Assembly: GCF_020520425.1 (NCBI RefSeq)
Contig: NC_079487.1
Coordinates: forward strand, 104,070,141-104,134,140
Length of the DNA stretch: 64,000 nt
Reading direction: 5' to 3'
From: Spinacia oleracea
Taxonomy: Eukaryota; Streptophyta; Magnoliopsida; Caryophyllales; Amaranthaceae
The translations under genes and the position numbers were made by a program. The notes below the pieces were generated by a model. That model was not told the DNA's origin. It ran no database searches and saw only the letters and a list, made by a program, of their open reading frames with translations. Positions 1-12,352 of this stretch are shown one piece after another (the first letter of the stretch is position 1; each line of letters begins with the position of its first letter).

Positions 1-66
1 TGTTTAAATTCCCTTAAAAAGGGTTTTAAGTTCTTCAGAGTGTATAATAACAGTAAGTCAAATTAC

Positions 67-1138
67 CTCAACATCTGCACCTCGGTGATAATCCATTGTT
101 AAAGTTTCGGCAGTTCGTTTACCTTCATCGTAACAGCTCCTCACACCTAGAATGTAAAACGTACATGAGATGATCACCACACAAACAAGAAGACACAACA
201 AAAGAACATATAAATTTTCTAAGTTGTTGAGGTAGATTTCATACCAATAGGGTTTACATGCCCCCAATATGTTTCTTTCTGTGGATGTTCAAGCGGGTCT
301 CCGTACACCTCACTTGTGCTAGTAAGAAGAAACCTTGCACCAATCCTCTTAGCAAGTCCCAACATGTTAAGAGTACCCATTACATTGGTCTTGTAATCAT
401 TAGTCAAGGACCTCAAATAGATTTCCATTATGGCAAACATTCAGAAATTAAAAAATCAAAAGTCCATATCATTGAGCCAAACACACACACAACAATAAGT
501 TATTATTCATCAATTCAATAACAAAAGGATATGATTGTCTTGACAGGATTGTACTTGTAATGAACCGGCGAAGCTGGGCAAGCTAAGTGATAAATCTGAT
601 CAACTTCAAGTAATATAGGTTCAACAACATCATGACGGATCAATTCGAACCTCGGATTCCCAAAATGATGAGCCACATTCTCTTTCCTCCCAGTGAAAAA
701 ATTATCAATGACAATAACATCATCCCCTCTTGCAATCAGCTTATCTACCAGATGACTCCCAACAAATCCAGCCCCACCCGTTACCACAATCCGCATTCGC
801 CGTTTCCCGATCCCAGCCGGCACTCTCCCCACCTTCCCACCAACCCAATTACCCATACCATTTGTCCCCAACCTACCCGAAACCCCTGATTTCGGAAAAT
901 TCGAATCTTGTGGACCAATGCGGGATAAAGTGGGTTGTAAGATGAAGAAAGTTGAACCAATTAAAATACCCACCAAGATAAACAACAATCTTTGCTCCCT
1001 CAGCAGATAATTTATGGATCTTGGGAAAGATCTGTGGTATTTCTGTGATTTGGGCGAATAGGGTGAATTCTGTGACATGGGCATTTCTTCATCTCTTCTA
1101 ATACTATTCCCACTACTTTGTTTGTGAAGTTGTTTCAT
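67..1138 (-). CDS. UXS: UDP-glucuronate decarboxylase (UXS), membrane-anchored type, 5' three coding exons (partial)
   Basis: Converts UDP-glucuronate to UDP-xylose for cell-wall xylan and glycoproteins, in the Golgi lumen. Coding exons are 1138-533, 392-245 and 146-67; the phases join exactly (606, 148 and 80 nt). The gene continues off the left edge. Residues 1-50 are a basic cytosolic tail; a single membrane anchor follows ([18 protein letters not shown]), as in type II Golgi UXS proteins. The NAD-binding Rossmann motif [10 protein letters not shown], the [10 protein letters not shown] segment and the catalytic Y-x3-K pair (YDEGK in exon 3) are all present. The first coding intron (532-393) starts ATATCCTTTT and ends TTAC, which is U12 AT-AC type; the second (244-147) is GT-AG. 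Two residues differ from what I expect of the family: His in GHVNPIG, and Val just before RSCYDEGK. The start codon is the first ATG before the anchor. UXS2/UXS4-like by the anchor; the paralogue is not certain. Confidence 0.93.
393..532 (-). other. U12-type (AT-AC) intron in the UXS gene
   Basis: On the minus strand the intron begins ATATCCTTTT, matching the minor-spliceosome 5' splice site ATATCCTT. It ends TCCTTGACTAATGATTAC, giving a branch-site match (consensus TCCTTAAC) about 11 nt before a terminal AC. No GT or GC donor is available at the exon end. The AT-AC borders join AAG-ACA-ATC to AAG-ACC-AAT in phase 0 and give the conserved stretch KTIKTNVMG. Length is 140 nt. Confidence 0.85.
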
Positions 1139-2366
1139 TTTCTTTTTTCCAAAATTCAGAATATAATCAAGAAATTCTTTGAAATTTTTGGAACAAATTC
1201 AGATATTCTAAGCAATTGGGAATTATTTAAGACAAGTTCAGATTAAGAACTTTACCTGAAAAAGGAGCAGAGTGAATCTTGTGACTGATTAAAGCATGAA
1301 ATTTAGGGTTTTGTGGAGTAAAAGATTAGTGAAGAAGTGGCGAAAGAAGTTGCCATTGAAGAGGAGAATAGTGTGGGAGAAAGAGTCTACTGATTGAAAA
1401 GTGGTTACGCGGAGTGTCACAAGTACAACTCACAAGTGTGAAATGTAAGCAAAGGCCGGCCAACGAGGTCATTTTAACCGTTTTAAGTTATAGTGGTAAT
1501 TTTGTTTATTGCACACCTTGGTTTAGTGGGTGAGTCTCTCGACGAGGGTTTCTGTATACGGCGAGGCTCGAATCCGAGACCTCCCTTAAGCGACATCAAC
1601 CTGTTTATCATTTGAGACAACTCTATGTTAGTTGTGATTAAGTTTTTAAATAGGTGATTTTCGTGCAATAAATTTAAATAGGTGTATTTGGAGTCAGTGT
1701 TTTTGGTAAAAATTAAAGTTTATGACTAACAGGGCACTAATGGACCGTTTAAAATTTGGGTATTTCGTACATTTTTGAAAGAACAGGGATAGTTTACGTA
1801 TTTTAAAAATTTAGAGGGTATTTATTCGCGAAATCTGGTAGACATTTCATTAAAAAACCGTTAAACTTTCGATTGATCATTTTGGATGATATTTAATCAA
1901 AAGTACTTACGGAGTATTTTTTAGAAGATAAGATGAAGTACCCTCTGAACTGGTACATCGTACGGGTATTTTCATCCAGCTTTGCAGATCACACTCATTG
2001 AATGTAAAGGTGAACTTTTAAGGAAAATCCTCTCCTCCAAAAAAACTCCAGTAAAATTTGATCCTATAACCTTGAAATTTACCACTTTGGAAGAGTATCT
2101 ATGCTTTAAATTAGGATCCAATACTGCAAGGACTAACGACTGTTAGGCGAAATGAGTAGTAGCATAGAATAACAGACAAATTTGAAATGACAGGAATGAA
2201 TAACATTAACACTATGATTAATATACTCGTAGCTCATAAGTTGATCCATCATTCTAATTCTTATTTCTTAAAATTTTAACCTAAAGATTTTCAACAGCTT
2301 ATTATCCTCTACTGAACTGATCAATCAGTTCATACACATATACATTAAATCAGATACGAGACCTCT
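1139..2366. other. Intergenic: UXS 5' flank and 3' flank of the TRM gene, with a tRNA-like repeat
   Basis: Holds the 5' leader and promoter side of UXS (about 1139-1450), a tRNA-like element near 1518-1580, and AT-rich sequence that should include the TRM gene's 3' UTR just below 2367. No further coding region is supported. Confidence 0.6.
1510..1640 (+). repeat. Possible tRNA-derived SINE or tRNA relic
   Basis: A pol III-like A box (TTGGTTTAGTGGG, about 1519-1531) is followed about 35 nt later by a B box (GGCTCGAATCC, 1565-1575). The spacing fits an internal tRNA promoter. No complete cloverleaf or clean target duplication could be drawn by eye, so the element ends are approximate. Confidence 0.4.
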
Positions 2367-5300
2367 CTACACTATGAGGGTTTCTGCTATTAGCTCATTT
2401 ATCAACAATGCTTCAATATCCCTTCCTACAACACTGATGTTCTCTCCAAGCTGTGTCCACCTCATCTCACTGAGTATAACCATGTCAATGGCATTCTCTG
2501 CTACCTTGTTTTCGTGCTTCTCGAGCATTTTATGAAGCTCTGTTTTAAGTACATCTTTCAACCACCGCGGACCAATATTATTTCTTGACGTCTTTGACCA
2601 TGGCTCCAAATCTTCAAATTGCTGATAGATTTCTGAAGTTCGGGTACTTATATGGTCAAACAGCAGTATTCGCTCTGATCTTGAACATGACTCTAGTTCA
2701 CCGTACCTCTTCTCTAGATCTTCAAACACCCAAGGGTCGATAGGACAATCTGTTGAGTAGCATGTTTCGAGAAACAACTCACAATCGGTTTTGTCAAGGC
2801 CAGAGAGGGTCAACACATCTACCAAATACCAAGACTCCCAGCATTCTCCCTCTCCCACTTGAGGAAAGTGTTTGCCATCATGCAACTCGGTTGGATCCTC
2901 CCCATATTCATCACTTGAAACTATGACAGAGCCTTCGTCATAAACTTCAGATTCCAGCTTAAGAAGCTGAAGTTGTTTTCTCAAGCCTGAAAGTTAAGAA
3001 TGCTTGTTCAGATTCAGAATGATAAAATGAGAAAGTGGTAAGACAAAAAACAAATACTGAAATTAGTAAGAAGGAAATGCATGATTACAATAGCACCATT
3101 TCCTCCACCAACTGCAGATTAGTATTTTCTAATCCTAGCTGAATTTGTCTAAAACAAGCAAAAATAGTTGAAGGGAAGAGACTATATGCAGTATTATTAG
3201 GTCTTATACGGTGCTGACAATACAAAAAATAACCTACACAGCCTATTGGTTTTTCTTCCTTAGTTGAATTCGTGTTCTCTCCCCTCTTGTTTCTCCTTCT
3301 CAATTCTCAAACCTCAAGAAATAAACACCACAAAGCCTGCCATCTCTTACAATACCGCCTCCAAGTCAAGTATGAAGTATGTTTTCGTTGTACTACCTAT
3401 AATTTCTATATAGAGACATTCGCAAATATTGGTATCAATAAAAATTATACTTGATATCACAACACTTGTATTTGCGTATAGTTTTAGGAGAACGGGTGGG
3501 TAGTAAGTGGCGTAAGTGGGGTTAACGGGGTGCTTTAGTAATTTGTGGGAGAGACTAGAGAGATGACACAAAATAAAATAGAAAGACAGTGGGCTTATGG
3601 GAGAGGGAAACAAAAAACTAGTGGGTCCTATATTATGAAGTGTTGCAATTATTCAGGTGGAATAAGGCAAGTGTTGCGATTTATTTAGGAACTGAAGGAG
3701 CATTAATTTGGCTATTTCAAGTTGACTGTAATATTTTCACAAAAAATGGTTCTAAAAAATTAATACAAACAGATATAACCCAGGCTTTGCTTGGTAATTT
3801 GCAGGGACTACAGAAAGTATAAGGAAAATAATTAATCTCCAAGGGAGTAAGGAGTAATTTTCTTAAAGTAGATCTACACTTTAATATGCACCTTCTATAA
3901 TTTATCAGGAAAAAATGTAGACCGAAGCCAATTCACTCTTATAACCTGCTACTACTACTAAGTAATTAACAAACACCGCTATATAATACATTAACTAATC
4001 ATATCTACCATTTGGAGTTCAATCTACGGAAAATTTCTATAAATCACACTTTACCAAACACCTTCTCCATCCAATTCCTAGTTTAAACAACTTCATATTC
4101 TCCTTGTTGCTTTTGTGGTCTTTTTCCTACGAAGCATCATCTGCAGATTCGACACTAACTTCTCCTTAATTAAGTTCACTTTGTTGGTTTTGAGTTACAC
4201 CTTACACTACTAATTTTATACAGAGTATACAACTATACAAGTACTCCCTCCTTTCCTAAATAAGTCTCCACTTTGAGAGAATTCATGGTAATTAAGAAAA
4301 CTGAAAAGTGTGTAAGAAAAGCAACGATTAAGAGTGTTTTGGGGGAAGGGATAAAGTAGATAATTGTTTATTGATAAAGTATAAGTAAAAGTGGATGTGG
4401 GGATGGAAAAGTGGGGAAAGCGTAGAATGTGTAAGAAAAAACAATCATGATTTATGGAAAAGCGGGAAAAGTGTATGTCCAAAAATAGAAAGCGGACACT
4501 TATTAGGGAACGGCCGAAATAGAATAGTGGATACTTATTTAGGAAAGGAGGGAGTAATAGTTATCAAGGTGAAAACATTCAGCTTCATAGGTGTAACTAA
4601 TATGGAAAAAGAACGAATGGGAGTGTAGTTCTGACCATTTGGGTTAAGCCATATCCAAACGTTAATTCAGGTAATTTGATCATTTCCCTGCCCAACTCAA
4701 AAGACGCTAATGTCGTAATTAGGACCCATATTCACCTAACCTACTATCTTAGCTGAAAGCCACCTCAAATGCTACAAAACTTAATCAGATAAAAGAAAGG
4801 GAAAAACTCCATCATTCAAGACCATTATAACAAACACTTAGTTACTTGCAAGTAAGCCATAAAAGAATTGACTGTGTGATATCAAGAGGACAAGCACACA
4901 CTAGATATGTAGATAGTATGTAGTGAATTAGGCACCACATATAGATTCTCACCATGAAGTTCAGCACTGACTCTCTCAAAACACTCTGAACCAGATGAAA
5001 CATCTTCAACAAAAGGAGCTTCCAAAACTGAAATAGGACTAGGTTGCTCGGGCTCCTTGCTGCTTGCAGGAGATTCTGCATGAGATGCAGCGCATTGCAA
5101 ATAAGATGAATTTCCAACCTGCAATAGCAAGACAACCATATAAAGAAGAATGCACAACAGAAAACAAAATATCTAGTGAATGACAGTATCATTTTGAAAA
5201 ATTTCCCAGCAGATTTAACAAATAATGATGACTACCAGGATTCTGCGGACTCGTTCTTCTTACTTCCCTCAGACAGACTCATTCGACTTCTGGAACATTA

Positions 5301-8300
5301 TGGTTGATAAATTCTAAAAGCTTTGATAGGTGAAAAAGATCTTACTTCACTTACAATACATCACGTGACACTCATACAATCGTGCCTATCTACTATTCAC
5401 TTATAATACTCACCGTCTCACCCCATTGGCCATTACTAGAGGCGGAACCGTGGAACTGAGAGGTTTGAGAAAAACATTGAGAGACTTACTTCAAGCGGCG
5501 GAGTTGGTTGAAGATGGAACTAAAAAGGAACACATCAATGGTAAGAAATTTCATAGTAAACAAAAAGACGGTGGCAAAATCTTTATCTCATCTACTAATT
5601 TCACAGTAAACTAAGTTCGGCTGGCATACTCTTTTATCCTATCAGCATTTGAAAACCACCTTCCTACTTTTTCCCTATTCCTCCTATACTTAGAGGTCTG
5701 GGGTTTTGGAAAGAGAAAAAGATGCTTGCATGGTGCGAGGCTGTGGGTGACACCCACACAAATGCAAATGATCTGGGAGGATTATGAAGAGACAAGTAGC
5801 CTTCTGTTCTTAAATAGTTGCAAGCTTAGTTATAGTCGGAATGAAATTTAAGGCTGATGGGTTGTGGTGTGGGAGGATTACGATCTAGAGCACATGGAGG
5901 TTTCCTGTAAAATTTCATTGAAGACAAAGAAAGAAAAGTTCTATAGCTACTATTGGTCTTTAGCAATTGCGTGGAGGGCATTCTTGGAGGGGAGCAACAG
6001 AATAATTCCAATGAAGATTCAAAACAATTTCCAATATTGGACCAAGGGGGTGTTTGGTTAGGAGAGGTTTGAGGGAAAAAGAGCTTTTCGGGGTGAATTA
6101 GAGGTTTGACTTTTAGAAAAAGCTAATTGGGAGTGTTTGGTTAGGAGAGGATTGGAAGACAGTTTTGGGGTGAAAAAACTAATTTTGAAAAAGCTCAATA
6201 TAGGAGCTTTTTGCAATTAGAGGTTTGAGAAAGTGGATGAAAATGACTATTTTGTCCTACTATTGCCTATTATTACAACCACCTTGGTACCCTTCATATT
6301 TTTCTCCTAAACACATTACTCACACTTTCTTTTTCATTTCACCATATTTACTAGATTCGTTTTTTGTTGTAATAAATTTTATATTAGTACTTTGAAGCAA
6401 TTGAATTATATAACAATCATGCTTAAAATTTCATTAGTAATATTTTCTATTTGAAAAATATATATTATTAAAAAAAAAGAATAATTTTTTTAAAAAAAAT
6501 AAATTTATTTTATTTAGTCAATGTTTATTAGAAAAATATAGAGAGAAAAAATTAACACAATAAAATATTTGTCTAATATTAATAAGAAACAATTAATAAG
6601 AAACAAAGTATGTCAATGTCCTTAATGGTCATTTTACATATCAAACAGCTAACAGCTATCAACTAATTTACCAAACACTTTTGTACAAACAACTAATGCA
6701 ACCAGCTAGTCAAATCAGCTAATACAAACAGCTAACCGCTAGTCAAACCAGCTATCAGCTAACAGCTTCTAACCAAACAGGGCCCAAATATCTTTATTTT
6801 GCCACATTCTTGAAATCAGCATTTAGGGCTTTCCCTTGATTGTGTTTAGCAAATACTCCAATCAATACTTTAACAAATACTTCTTACTATGCATCAATTA
6901 ATGAAATCTGGGTGTGTTCTATAGTATACTTCCTCAAAAGTAAAAAGTTTTTCTTTTTCCTTTTTTATAATCAATACTAAAAGTTTGTGTGTTGATATAT
7001 GATCCCATACTTCTTGAGGAATAACTTGGAACTATCATAACTAATATGTAGGTAAGAACAGAAGACGCTAATGTCTTTTGCTTCAAGAGATAGATTTTCA
7101 AGTAGGTCGTGCACACACACATGGAAAGACAGTAATCTGTATGGACGGTAAAGGTTTGGCGCCAACACAAACAAAGGAAAATTTTTGGGACTGTGTAAGG
7201 TAGATATCTACTTGAAGTTTTGAACCAAACACGAATAAAGAAAGAGGGTCTATTTCCTCTTATTTTTCTCCCAAGTGTTCACACTGAATACTCGTACAAA
7301 AGAAATTCAATTTGAAGTAGGTAATGCTAGTAGCCGGCTAGCCGCCAACATTTTGATCATCACAATAACATAGTACTTATTTCCTTAGCTGAACATATGC
7401 AGTTGGCTCATATATGTATTGATCAATAAATTCATAGTGAGTTTGAATTGTATCCCTTAAATGGAACGTTAAATCGTTAATGGCATTTTCAGAATTTTCA
7501 TTATATAATCATAGCTAACTACGGGAAAATCAACGTATCACAAATGCGTAAGATCTGTAAATTAAGTACTTATTTCTTACAAGGAGTTAGGATCTTTTCA
7601 AACGTAACTGAAACAGATTACAAACACCTTAGTAGCAATAAAGAATACTCCATAGTTAAACATGTAGTAGTAATAGTGGAAGTCAATACAATTATAATTA
7701 CAGACATAGAAACTTTAAAACAGAGATGAGAAGACAAAATTAATATCAAATCCTCAAGTATGATCAGTCAGACTATAATTTCTTAGAATAAAACTCAAAT
7801 CAAAATGATTTAGTCAGAAGTATCAACTAGTTAATATTGCCGTCAATTAAATTTAAATTGAACTGTGTAAGTAGTCAATCTTGCAAAACTCTCCAGTTCT
7901 TTATTTTGTCATACTTCCTCACACATTAAAACCTCTATCCCCTTCTAATAAGAACAGATAAATAATAATGTGGTCAAACAAGCTGGTTTGTTTAGAGGAT
8001 ACGAAAAGGTGGAGACGATAAAAAATTAACCCCAACCGAAAAAAGCAGGTTTTGACCTAATTGGTGTCCTGAAACTTGATTTAAGCTGAATCTAACAACC
8101 CGGAAATTCTAGGGTCAAATCCCCCTACCCAATTTTGACCCGAATAACCCAAAACCCCTAAATTTAAGATATTGATTTCACTATCAGGATTTAGCAAGTT
8201 AGATTTAGCTATGAATAAATGTTTATTATTACTTACAAGGACTTGCTTGTGTATTTTGTTGACACGATTATACATATCAAACTCAAAAATGGAAATAGAA

Positions 8301-11267
8301 GGGGCGACTAAGTTCCTTTACTCATTGGGTGAACCCCGTAGGCTTTGGGTCTTGAGCTATCATTTGTACCCAATAATTCCCTGGATAAAACACACTGGCC
8401 TGTTCGGCAGTATAGTCAACTACTCAAATCCAACATCCAAAATCATGCTATTGTGCATAGCGATTATAAAGCTGATCTATAGAAGTATACGTAAATATCA
8501 AATAAAACATAAATATCAAACCTGTGGCACAGATGGCACATCACTTGTAGAGCAACCATCGTCTGGTAAATTATAGGGTGAAATCTCTGATGCAGTAGCA
8601 GATTCATCATAAACATTGTTGTTTTCCTGTTCCACTTGGGCACTAAGGGCTAGACTTGTATCATATCTACAAGATGGCAATTCTAGAATCACGGCTTTTA
8701 CGTCGGGTGAATCTTTCCCGTCAATGGTATTCTTCATCACGTTCCGATTGGATTGTACTTCATGCGTATCATCAACCATTTCTACCCTTACATCACAGGA
8801 CTCAAATTTCTCATCGGTAGGTTTCCTATATTCTGAAAAAGATGCACCCTTTCTTCTTGAGTTCCTCCTAATAGCCTTGTTTCTAGCATGATCAACACTT
8901 TCTTTTCGTATCAGAAATCTTTCTGCGGTGATTGCTTCATGCCTTGAGTTGGATTTAGGACTTCCAAGGTTATTAACAGAAGATGGAAGAGACCTCGACC
9001 TAGATAGATTCTGAACACATCCATCTTTCCAACCATCCCTACTGCTAATACCCAAAGGAGCAGTAAGTTTTACACTTCTATCATTCCTCCCAGATGTGCG
9101 TAAACACTCATCTCGTGGAACCACAATGTCAGGCCTCCGTGGCCTTATGTCCACATCAGGGATAGCAAGCATATCAGCCAGTGTGCTGCCTTTATTAGAC
9201 TCCACTTGCTCTTGAGACCTGTGAGTCATTTTCCATCTCTCAGAAAGTCTCTTCTTGGCCTCCATATTGACAGATGACTCCATGTAACGTAATGATGAAG
9301 CTTTGTTACGTGCAGTCCTGTTAGAGGAAGTCCGGGAACTTAAGAAGGTCGTCTCTGATTCATCAGATGAATCATTTTCTGATGTATCATGTGAACTTTC
9401 ATCAGCAGAATATCCTTTATATCCATTATACGCAGATGATGAAACATTAAAGGAATCTACTCCTATATTTCTCATTCGGCGAGTTATTTCCCTGGCTAGC
9501 TCTCTAGATTCCCGAGATCTTCTCCCATAAATATCAATATCATCTTGTTTGTTTCCCTTACCCCTCACCTCAGGTCCAAGATGCTTTAGGTTCGAGCACT
9601 CATTATACATCTCGAAATCGGACTGTGGCTCACAAGGGCTGGTGGAGAATGCAGATTTAGTGCTTTTGAGAGATTTGCCAAGATTAGGCTTCAAAACCAC
9701 AATCTTTGTGGGATTTGAAAGAGAATCCTCATTACCTCCTGAGAAACTTAATTTATGCAAATCTGTACTATGTGTATTGTATATGTTACAGTTACAGCTA
9801 GTCGAACGTTTATGAGAATGTCTAATATCAATCTTCTGAGACGCTTCACCAGTTGCCTGACACCCTATGGCATCAATATTACACTTCAAAGCATTCTTTG
9901 AGTTCATACCCAGCACACAACCGTTATAAGAATCAGGAGAATCGTGCAGATCATGAAGATGCTTTGAAAACAACGAATTGGGCTCCTGAAAAATTTTCAA
10001 CAAAAGATCTTTATTAGAATCAAGCACATCAAGTGCATCATAATACTCCTTTGAATGCTGCAGTTTTTCATCAGTAGAGAAACGTTTGACATCCATGAAC
10101 TTCCGCCTTATGAAGCCAATCTCATCCTCAGTGGGATTTCGATTGGAAGCTGCATGGGAAGTGTTGCTTCTGGTTTCCATATTTGATCTGTCCACAATTT
10201 CCATATTTGATCGGTCTATAACTTCATACACATCTTTAAACTTCTGTTGCCCCATAACATTCTTCCTATGTGACCGGCTGTCATGAAGTCTGCCATCTTT
10301 AGGAAACCCAGCTGAACCAGAACCCCGTTGATGACTATCAGACTGTTTCTTCTGCTTTTTGTTAGTATTGTGTGGAGTAGGCAGCCCATCAAGACCCATC
10401 AACCTAGCAATAATGCTTGGTGACCGCCTTCCAGATTCGGTTTCCTTAGACATTTCATCTGCCAATAACTTCTTCATTGTGATACCAGTTGACAGCTCTC
10501 CGCTGCTTCCTCCCAAATCAAATGACAGCTATAATACACAAGGTCAACCATAAGAAACATCAGAAATTCGAACTTACAGAATCAAATTCAGCAGCAAAGC
10601 AACTAAGTAAACCAAAACACAACCCACTCCAAACCCCAGCAAAGCACGATGAACAAGAATCTTAATTAAACCCAATTTACCTCCGAAGTTGCAGTGCTAC
10701 TATAAGTACGCGAATGAGAACCCGAATTTGGCAACCTATTCTGTTTTCCAACTAGCTGGCTTCCTGAAATCACACCCACATAACAACATCAAGTAAGCTC
10801 CAACTAATGGTCCATACCCAGCAAACTTTTAAAGCGTTTTCGAGCTTCTGGTAGCGGAAAAACCGTCTAATTGCTTAAAAATTAAGTTGAAACAACCCGA
10901 ATCCCAGCATTACAACAACCCAAATTCAACAACAAAGGGAAAAGCAGCTACCAGAAAGAATATGTAATCATAAGAAGTGTAAAAAAGAAGTAATTTCTAG
11001 AATGCAGCATCATTATAAACCAAAACGAAGCAAACGAAATCATGGCGTTACCCACTAAAGTAAAGTAAACTACCAATAATTGCGGCATTTCTATATTTTT
11101 ATAAATTGATTTCCCCAATAGCAGACACGACATGCTAACATCTAGATTCTTGCATCCTAATTTCAGGAGAGAGAAAGAGTAAAACCTTGATCAACAACAA
11201 TGGTGGTAACATTAGCCGAAGGCGACGAAACCCTAGAATGCGCTCTTCTTCGCCGAAATCTGTCCAT
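2367..11267 (-). CDS. TRM/LONGIFOLIA-like protein (DUF3741 and DUF4378), complete, five coding exons
   Basis: Family members (TON1-recruiting motif proteins, LONGIFOLIA) bind microtubules or the TTP complex and steer division plane and organ elongation; the role here is inferred from family. Coding exons: 11267-11186, 10763-10681, 10528-8522, 5118-4953 and 2986-2367. Phases close exactly (82, 83, 2007, 166, 620 nt), giving 985 residues. The start is MDRFRRRRAHS at 11267; a nearby upstream ATG runs quickly into a stop. In the big exon RSPSIIARLMGLDGLP is the DUF3741 motif. Exon 4 has the conserved QPSPISVLEAPF segment, and exon 5 holds the DUF4378 C-terminal domain (GLRKQLQLLKLESE, PWVFEDLE, WLKDVL, LLINELIAE). 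Introns 3 (3.4 kb) and 4 (2.0 kb) are swollen by transposons, including a Stowaway MITE. The assignment to a TRM subgroup is open. Confidence 0.92.
4244..4554. mobile_element. Stowaway-like MITE in TRM intron 4
   Basis: Starts CTCCCTCCTTTCCTAAATAA and ends in its inverse, TTATTTAGGAAAGGAGGGAG. It is flanked by TA on both sides (4242-4243 and 4555-4556). The CTCCCTCC terminus with a TA duplication is the Stowaway (Tc1/mariner) signature. Length is 311 bp with no coding capacity. Confidence 0.88.
6046..6784. mobile_element. MITE-like element with GGTGTTTGGTTAG ends in TRM intron 3
   Basis: The left end GGGGGTGTTTGGTTAGGAG is mirrored by TTCTAACCAAACAGGGCCC on the right. The left end is repeated internally at about 6129-6150, and the right end carries short repeats of AGCTAAC/AGCTATC. 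No ORF is seen. I could not fix a target duplication, so the superfamily (hAT-like by sequence style) is unsure. Confidence 0.6.
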
Positions 11268-12352
11268 TTTCAGTCATTTAAACTGTTTTTTTCACTCCCT
11301 TTTTCCCCTAATTTTCTACATTAATTTTTTTGGTAAAAAGGTGCAAAGCAAAAACAAATTCTAGCAAAAACAAATTCAAATTCAAAAATTGGAAGCTGCG
11401 AAAAAGACTAAATTCGCAGAATCTAAGTAGATCCTCACTCAAGAGAAAAAATAACGAAATAATTAGGAGAGAGAAAAAAAAAGTAAATAGCTAGAAAGAA
11501 CCAAAAAGGAAGAAAATCAAACAACAGGAAGCTAAGCTAAACGATAGAAAGTACAAAAAAAAGGAGAGGCGGCCATTAATGGCGGACTTTCTAGCTTGAT
11601 TGATTTTTCTCTCTCCTGAAATTTCAGGGTTAAATTTCTTCTTTGTTGCACTAGTAGTAGACTGTGAGACTGTGAGACTGTGAGAAATTCAAATACCGAA
11701 ATCTGACAAGGTTGCTGCTTGAGAGACTGGACCCTATCTGCGCGGGCAAGTCATCGTGTCCATGTGATTGTCCCTTACTGCCACGTGTCGGTTTTCTGTG
11801 ATTTATCTTGGACCCGGTTTGATGTGATTTTTCAAGGTAAAGGGGTTATTTTTATTTTGAAGGGGTTGTTTTTTTTTAATTACTCCGTATTATTTCTTTT
11901 ATCTAGATGGGTACTTTTTGAAATTTGTCTTGGAGAATCTTAATTTATGTCTGCCCCTTTTTTTATTTGTGTCTTAATTGTGTCGACGGTGTGACTTGTG
12001 AAGTTGTGACTTGTGAGTTGTGTTATTATGTGAATCGTTTCCTCGAGTTGTACCCTATAAAATATAAATAAATAGATTTGTGTTTGGACTTTGGAGTGAA
12101 ATTGCGAAAGAGTGAAAAAATAGACAACGAAAGGGGAATTAGGAAGGGACGTATCATCCCTTCAAAAAAAAAAAAAAAAAAAACGTACCAGAGTCATTTT
12201 ATGCTACAAAGGGTATTTGAGATTGAATCTAGTCTATATTATTTATCTTTTTTACTTTTTACGGCTCTTTTTATCCCTAAAAAGTTGATTTTGAAACGGT
12301 AAATTTGATCCTACATGCAATAACATACTTACTCATTTACTTGTCTATTGCT
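11268..12352. promoter_or_regulatory. 5' flank and promoter region of the TRM gene
   Basis: Immediately upstream of the minus-strand start at 11267 lies an A/G-rich leader on the plus strand (CT-rich on the coding strand) to about 11640, typical of plant 5' UTRs, then AT-rich DNA. A poly-A run sits near 12163-12183. No specific TATA box or element is claimed and no gene is seen. Confidence 0.45.

Noticed and set aside
1139..1254. Possible 5' UTR intron of UXS (CAGGTAAAG donor at about 1254)
   Set aside because: The only nearby acceptors are purine-rich or leave too short an intron; not supported by sequence alone.
8081..8275. Short open frame in TRM intron 3
   Set aside because: No conservation or splice support; lies within an intron.
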